Below are positions 60,412 through 64,000 of a DNA stretch of 64,000 bases, piece by piece. This DNA is from Phoenix dactylifera (lineage: Eukaryota; Streptophyta; Magnoliopsida; Arecales; Arecaceae), in assembly GCF_009389715.1 (NCBI RefSeq), contig NC_052405.1, positions 11,610,694 through 11,674,693 of the forward strand. The letters are read 5' to 3'. The notes under the pieces are model-generated. The model was not told where the DNA came from, did no database searches, and saw only the letters and a program-made list of their open reading frames with translations. Positions within the stretch are counted from its first letter, which is position 1; each line of letters opens with the position of its first letter. A program made the translations under genes and the position numbers.

Positions 60412-63400
60412 GTATTTAAAACCTGATTGTGTTGACTTCCATTTTCATCACATATCAAAATAACATAAACAACATTGTGGGTTACCTCATGGATTTAGGG
60501 ATCTTCTTTGCAAGATTCAAGTCCTCCATCATTGGAAAGAGTCTTAATCTTAAGTTTAAAGTTTAAACCTTTCCCTTAAATCTATATCTAGATGAATGTA
60601 CTTAGCCCAAAGTGGAATGTCAACCTAGACTTTACATCAAACTATTCAACATTGTATTTGAAGAAGACATTGGATTTTCAGCAACAAAAAAAAAAAAAAA
60701 ACATTGGCACCAATTGATTGCATCTATTTGCAACAATTGGGTATATTGTGATTGTTCATGCGAGCCTTTGCCTAGCTCTATTGTCTGGGAACTTTGATTT
60801 TAGGATCTTGATGTGAAGCATAATGACAAGGATTGATGCCTGTCTCAACATATGGAGTGCACTTTCTTGAGTTGTACCAGGTGTTGACAATATTGGTGTA
60901 ATAACACATTGAAATATTAATGCTTTAAGTACAATTTTGTGCTTTTATCAATACATCTATTATACCTAAAATATATGGTACATAAATAAGTATTTTTTTG
61001 TGGATGATAATACATATCTAGTTCCTAAAAGTTACTAACTTTAACTAGTCAACTTGGTTCAATTAGTTAATATATATCCTCACTACATCACATAGTTTGA
61101 CCATGTATACTTTTTGTGTCTTTTATATATATATATATGTGTGTGTGTGTGTGGTTGTTGTCAATTGTAATTGTATAAATTTGGCTATTTGCTGCCTCAG
61201 GATGAATAATTGCATTATTCCACATATTATTACCATATATTTAGGTTATAGATGAAATACTAACTATAAATTGGAAAAGACAAAAGACAATTTTACTAAT
61301 GAAAAAAATGAAGGCCTAGGGACCTTCCTAAGTTCAAGTTAAGAGTTTGCTAGAGTTGGAACATTAGAACCAAACAAGGAAAGCTAGGGCTAGATATGTG
61401 GCCAAGATTAAGGCACGCCGTCTCAGTATCGGGCTCCGTATCGGTGCCATCCTGTCACTGTGTTGGTACACCTGGTATGGGGGCCGGTTCAGCATATCGA
61501 GTGTCGGTATACCCCTCATATCGTGTACTAGTATTGAACCAGTATGGTAGGTATATGCCCCATACTGCTCGGTTTGATACGGTATAACGTACCATGGCCA
61601 GGATGAAGGTGCCACTTATCAAGGTCTGGAAAATTGTGACAATATGCCAGATGATTCATTTTTCTTGTGGAGAGATGTTGTATATAAGATGATTAAATCT
61701 GAAGAAGGCTTGAAATGCATACCAAAGCAATAACTAAATCATAACCGACAAAACCAATGTCTAAAGGAAATTTGTGGACTTTATACCTAAATAATAAGGT
61801 CAAGTGGAGAATTGAGATTATATGGACTTCTGGATTATTTTTGGAGGAAAAAAATTGTGAATGATCAACAAGTGAGGACAATTGGAGTCATGCGAGGAAG
61901 GGGAAACAATAAGTAACAAGGTTGGTAGAAACTTAAAACATGATGCACGGCTTGAGAGATGAGTGCTGCATGGAGCAGCGTGGTATTTGAGTTGGTGGAT
62001 ATAGTTAGTCACTCAGCAAGAAAGGAGGTAATTAGCAATTACTTTTATTAAGGCATCAAGGAATTGTAAATTCTGAAAATGGTAACTATTCTAGACAATA
62101 ATGTGGATTTGAATGGGAAGGAAAGTACGTGAGAAATAAAGAGAAGGAAATTAAAGTCATGATGTATGGGATGTTGAAGTATGGATGAAGGCAAAAAGTG
62201 CATATCCTCTGTTCTCTCTATTGCGTAGCCTCCTATCATGACCACACAATGATTGGCCTGAGGAGTTGGGCCACCAGAAGTAGATCATATTGTGCCATAT
62301 TGATCATACCGATATCTCGGTTCGGGGTGTATATTGTGTCGTATTAATTGTACGGTACCAAACTGGTAAAGTGCCGGTATGGTACCCGATACTAAGATTG
62401 CAGACCTTAGCTAAGAGTCCTAACAACAACTATCTTGTTAGTTGATGAGGTGTTGAGTGTTAGGATTAAATACCAAACCGATCAAGCTGACATGGTATCT
62501 ATAATATTGTTTGATTAGTGATAACTATGGCTTCGATACCATGTAACATGGAGTGGTAGATGGTAATGGCCAGATCATCCTTCCATAAGGATATAGTCTA
62601 AGATAAGTTATACAATATGACCATGGTCACCTAATATGTATGATAATATATATATTTATATATATATATGTACAAGGACTAGACATACGAGATATAGAGT
62701 ATGTATCTCTAACAAATAGGGCTACAAATGGGTCAGGTCGACCATGACCTGACCTGATCCATATTTGTAGACTCGTGGACAGGGTTAGGTTCAAAAATTG
62801 AACTCGATCTAAAATTTGGGTTAGGTTTGGGTCTTGTATTTTGCAATTTGACCTTACCCATATATCATCCGAGTCTAATTTGGGTCAACAAAAAGGGACC
62901 CGACCCGAACTTGATCTAACTTGATCCAAAAACTTGAATCATGTAAACCTCTTTATCCTTCACTTTAAGTATCTTTCCCAATTCATTGAATAAACTCTCA
63001 TCTAAACCAATTCCTTTCTTTTCATCTCAACAACCACTTCTCCTCTCATCTATTTTTACTTAATTATATTCAAACATTCATATGTCGTTGTTTGTTTTGG
63101 TAGATTCTTATTTATAATGCTCTCAAGTATATGAATATATCAGTATATATTGAAAATCGTAGTTTATAAACTTAAGAATAATCAATTACTTGGATGAAAT
63201 TAAAAGTTTTTGAATGAAAATTCAAATTTAAGTTGGCTCTTTTTAGTTTTAATTAAATTTCTAGCGATTTTATATTTAATTATTAATTAATTTAGCAATA
63301 AAAGAATAGCTAGATGCTTAACTCAAACAACAAATCGGGCCCAATCCTATCTCAACCTGAACCTAGACATTTCAAGTGGGGTCCAGGTCATATAGGATCC

Positions 63401-64000
63401 CGACCAGACTTGAATGACTTGCTGAATCTAAAATCATTTCTATGGACCCCACCCGACCCGATAAGCTAATGGGTCAGGTTTAGGCCCAAAATCATGACCC
63501 CAATGTGAAATCAGGTCGTGCCAGGGTCAAGCATATCTTGGTTTGACTCAACCTTTTTGCAGCTCAACTTACAAAATTGATCTAGATTAAAAGTCTCCCA
63601 TTAATGTTAGAGAAGAGCAAAGATGTATACATATATAATATTAAATTACTCTGGCAACAATAGTTTTTGTGCAATGTCAATGCCCTTTCCTATATCATAA
63701 TTCCGAATGTTTTCAGGCTTAAGAAAGTTGTGATTGCAATGCATATACATTCTATCCAGCTTCTGTAGCAACAAATAATCATGCATTATGCATACAGTGA
63801 TGTGGTGCTTTTGGATTGCAAGTATTGACTAAATGGTCCGAATGTGCATGTAACATTGGTTAGTTAACAATATGTCCTTTTCATTATAAAATTATAAGTG
63901 TCAGTTGATGGCTTGTTTGAAGTTTTTGGCTACAATCAGAAAATTATATTTTCTGAAATCTGAATAATATGCCTATAAATTACTAAGTATATCAACATTT
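60412..64000. other. Intron of the SRL2/EFR3-like gene, repeat-filled
   Basis: A poly-A run lies near 60686-60702 and an AT/GT microsatellite near 61125-61152. Blocks at 61400-61600 and 62270-62400 share GGTAC/CGGTAT-type words. A block at 62715-63550 repeats GGGTCAGGT and GACCCGACC words. I see no further exon of the host gene. Confidence 0.45.

Noticed and set aside
63708-63768. Possible third exon of the SRL2/EFR3-like gene (frame with KVVIAMHIHS after an AG)
   Set aside because: Only a few residues resemble the expected exon, the flanking conserved motif is missing and a stop follows at once.

Overview
This window is nuclear DNA of a flowering plant. It is AT-rich, its genes are widely spaced and split by long introns, and it holds LINE, LTR and MITE debris. 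A monocot fits best: the GUN4 coding region has a GC-rich 5' half, a common monocot pattern, and the CRINKLY4-type kinase and SRL2/EFR3-type genes resemble my memory of monocot forms. A palm is my best guess, but that rests on remembered repeat style and is not proven.

Left part (1-24.7 kb). After about 4 kb of degenerate repeats come two tandem minus-strand genes of the single-CRM-domain family, which are organelle RNA-binding or splicing factors. Gene A (8350-4614, three exons) is At3g25440-like. Gene B (17137-9912, five exons) is a more diverged paralogue. Their CRM and C-terminal exons have matching phase-0 borders. Just upstream of gene B lies an LTR-retroelement fossil (about 18.1-20.4 kb) that carries a calmodulin-like gene fragment next to its primer-binding site. 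Further right is a mosaic (21.69-23.2 kb) with four parts: an inverted copy of a short piece from upstream of gene B, a truncated MITE, a broken copy of the 5' end of gene A including the start of its intron, and a LINE reverse-transcriptase fragment.

Middle (24.7-44 kb). This part holds a GC-rich tandem-repeat island (26.06-26.56 kb) next to a MITE-like end, then mostly empty intergenic DNA. An intronless receptor kinase of the CRINKLY4/ACR4 type (33994-36708) acts in epidermal cell-fate signalling. It is followed by a small unrecognised two-exon coding fragment (40.4-42.6 kb) and a LINE RNase H remnant (43.6 kb).

Right part (44-64 kb). GUN4 (44547-45302, plus strand) is the plastid porphyrin-binding activator of Mg-chelatase. 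Converging on it is an 11-exon minus-strand gene (53528-46883) that I assembled from splice signals. It encodes a 277-residue Cys-rich single-pass membrane protein of the SPRING/C12orf49 (DUF2054) family. No long open frame reveals it. A MITE with clear inverted ends and a TAA duplication (57732-58212) precedes the first two coding exons of an SRL2/EFR3-like gene (59124 onward), which runs off the right edge.

The genes do not form a pathway; this is ordinary plant gene order. I saw no CRISPR array, no rRNA or tRNA gene that I could support, and no evident undescribed system. The most unusual items are the SPRING-like gene, the gene-fragment mosaic and the LTR element carrying an EF-hand fragment.
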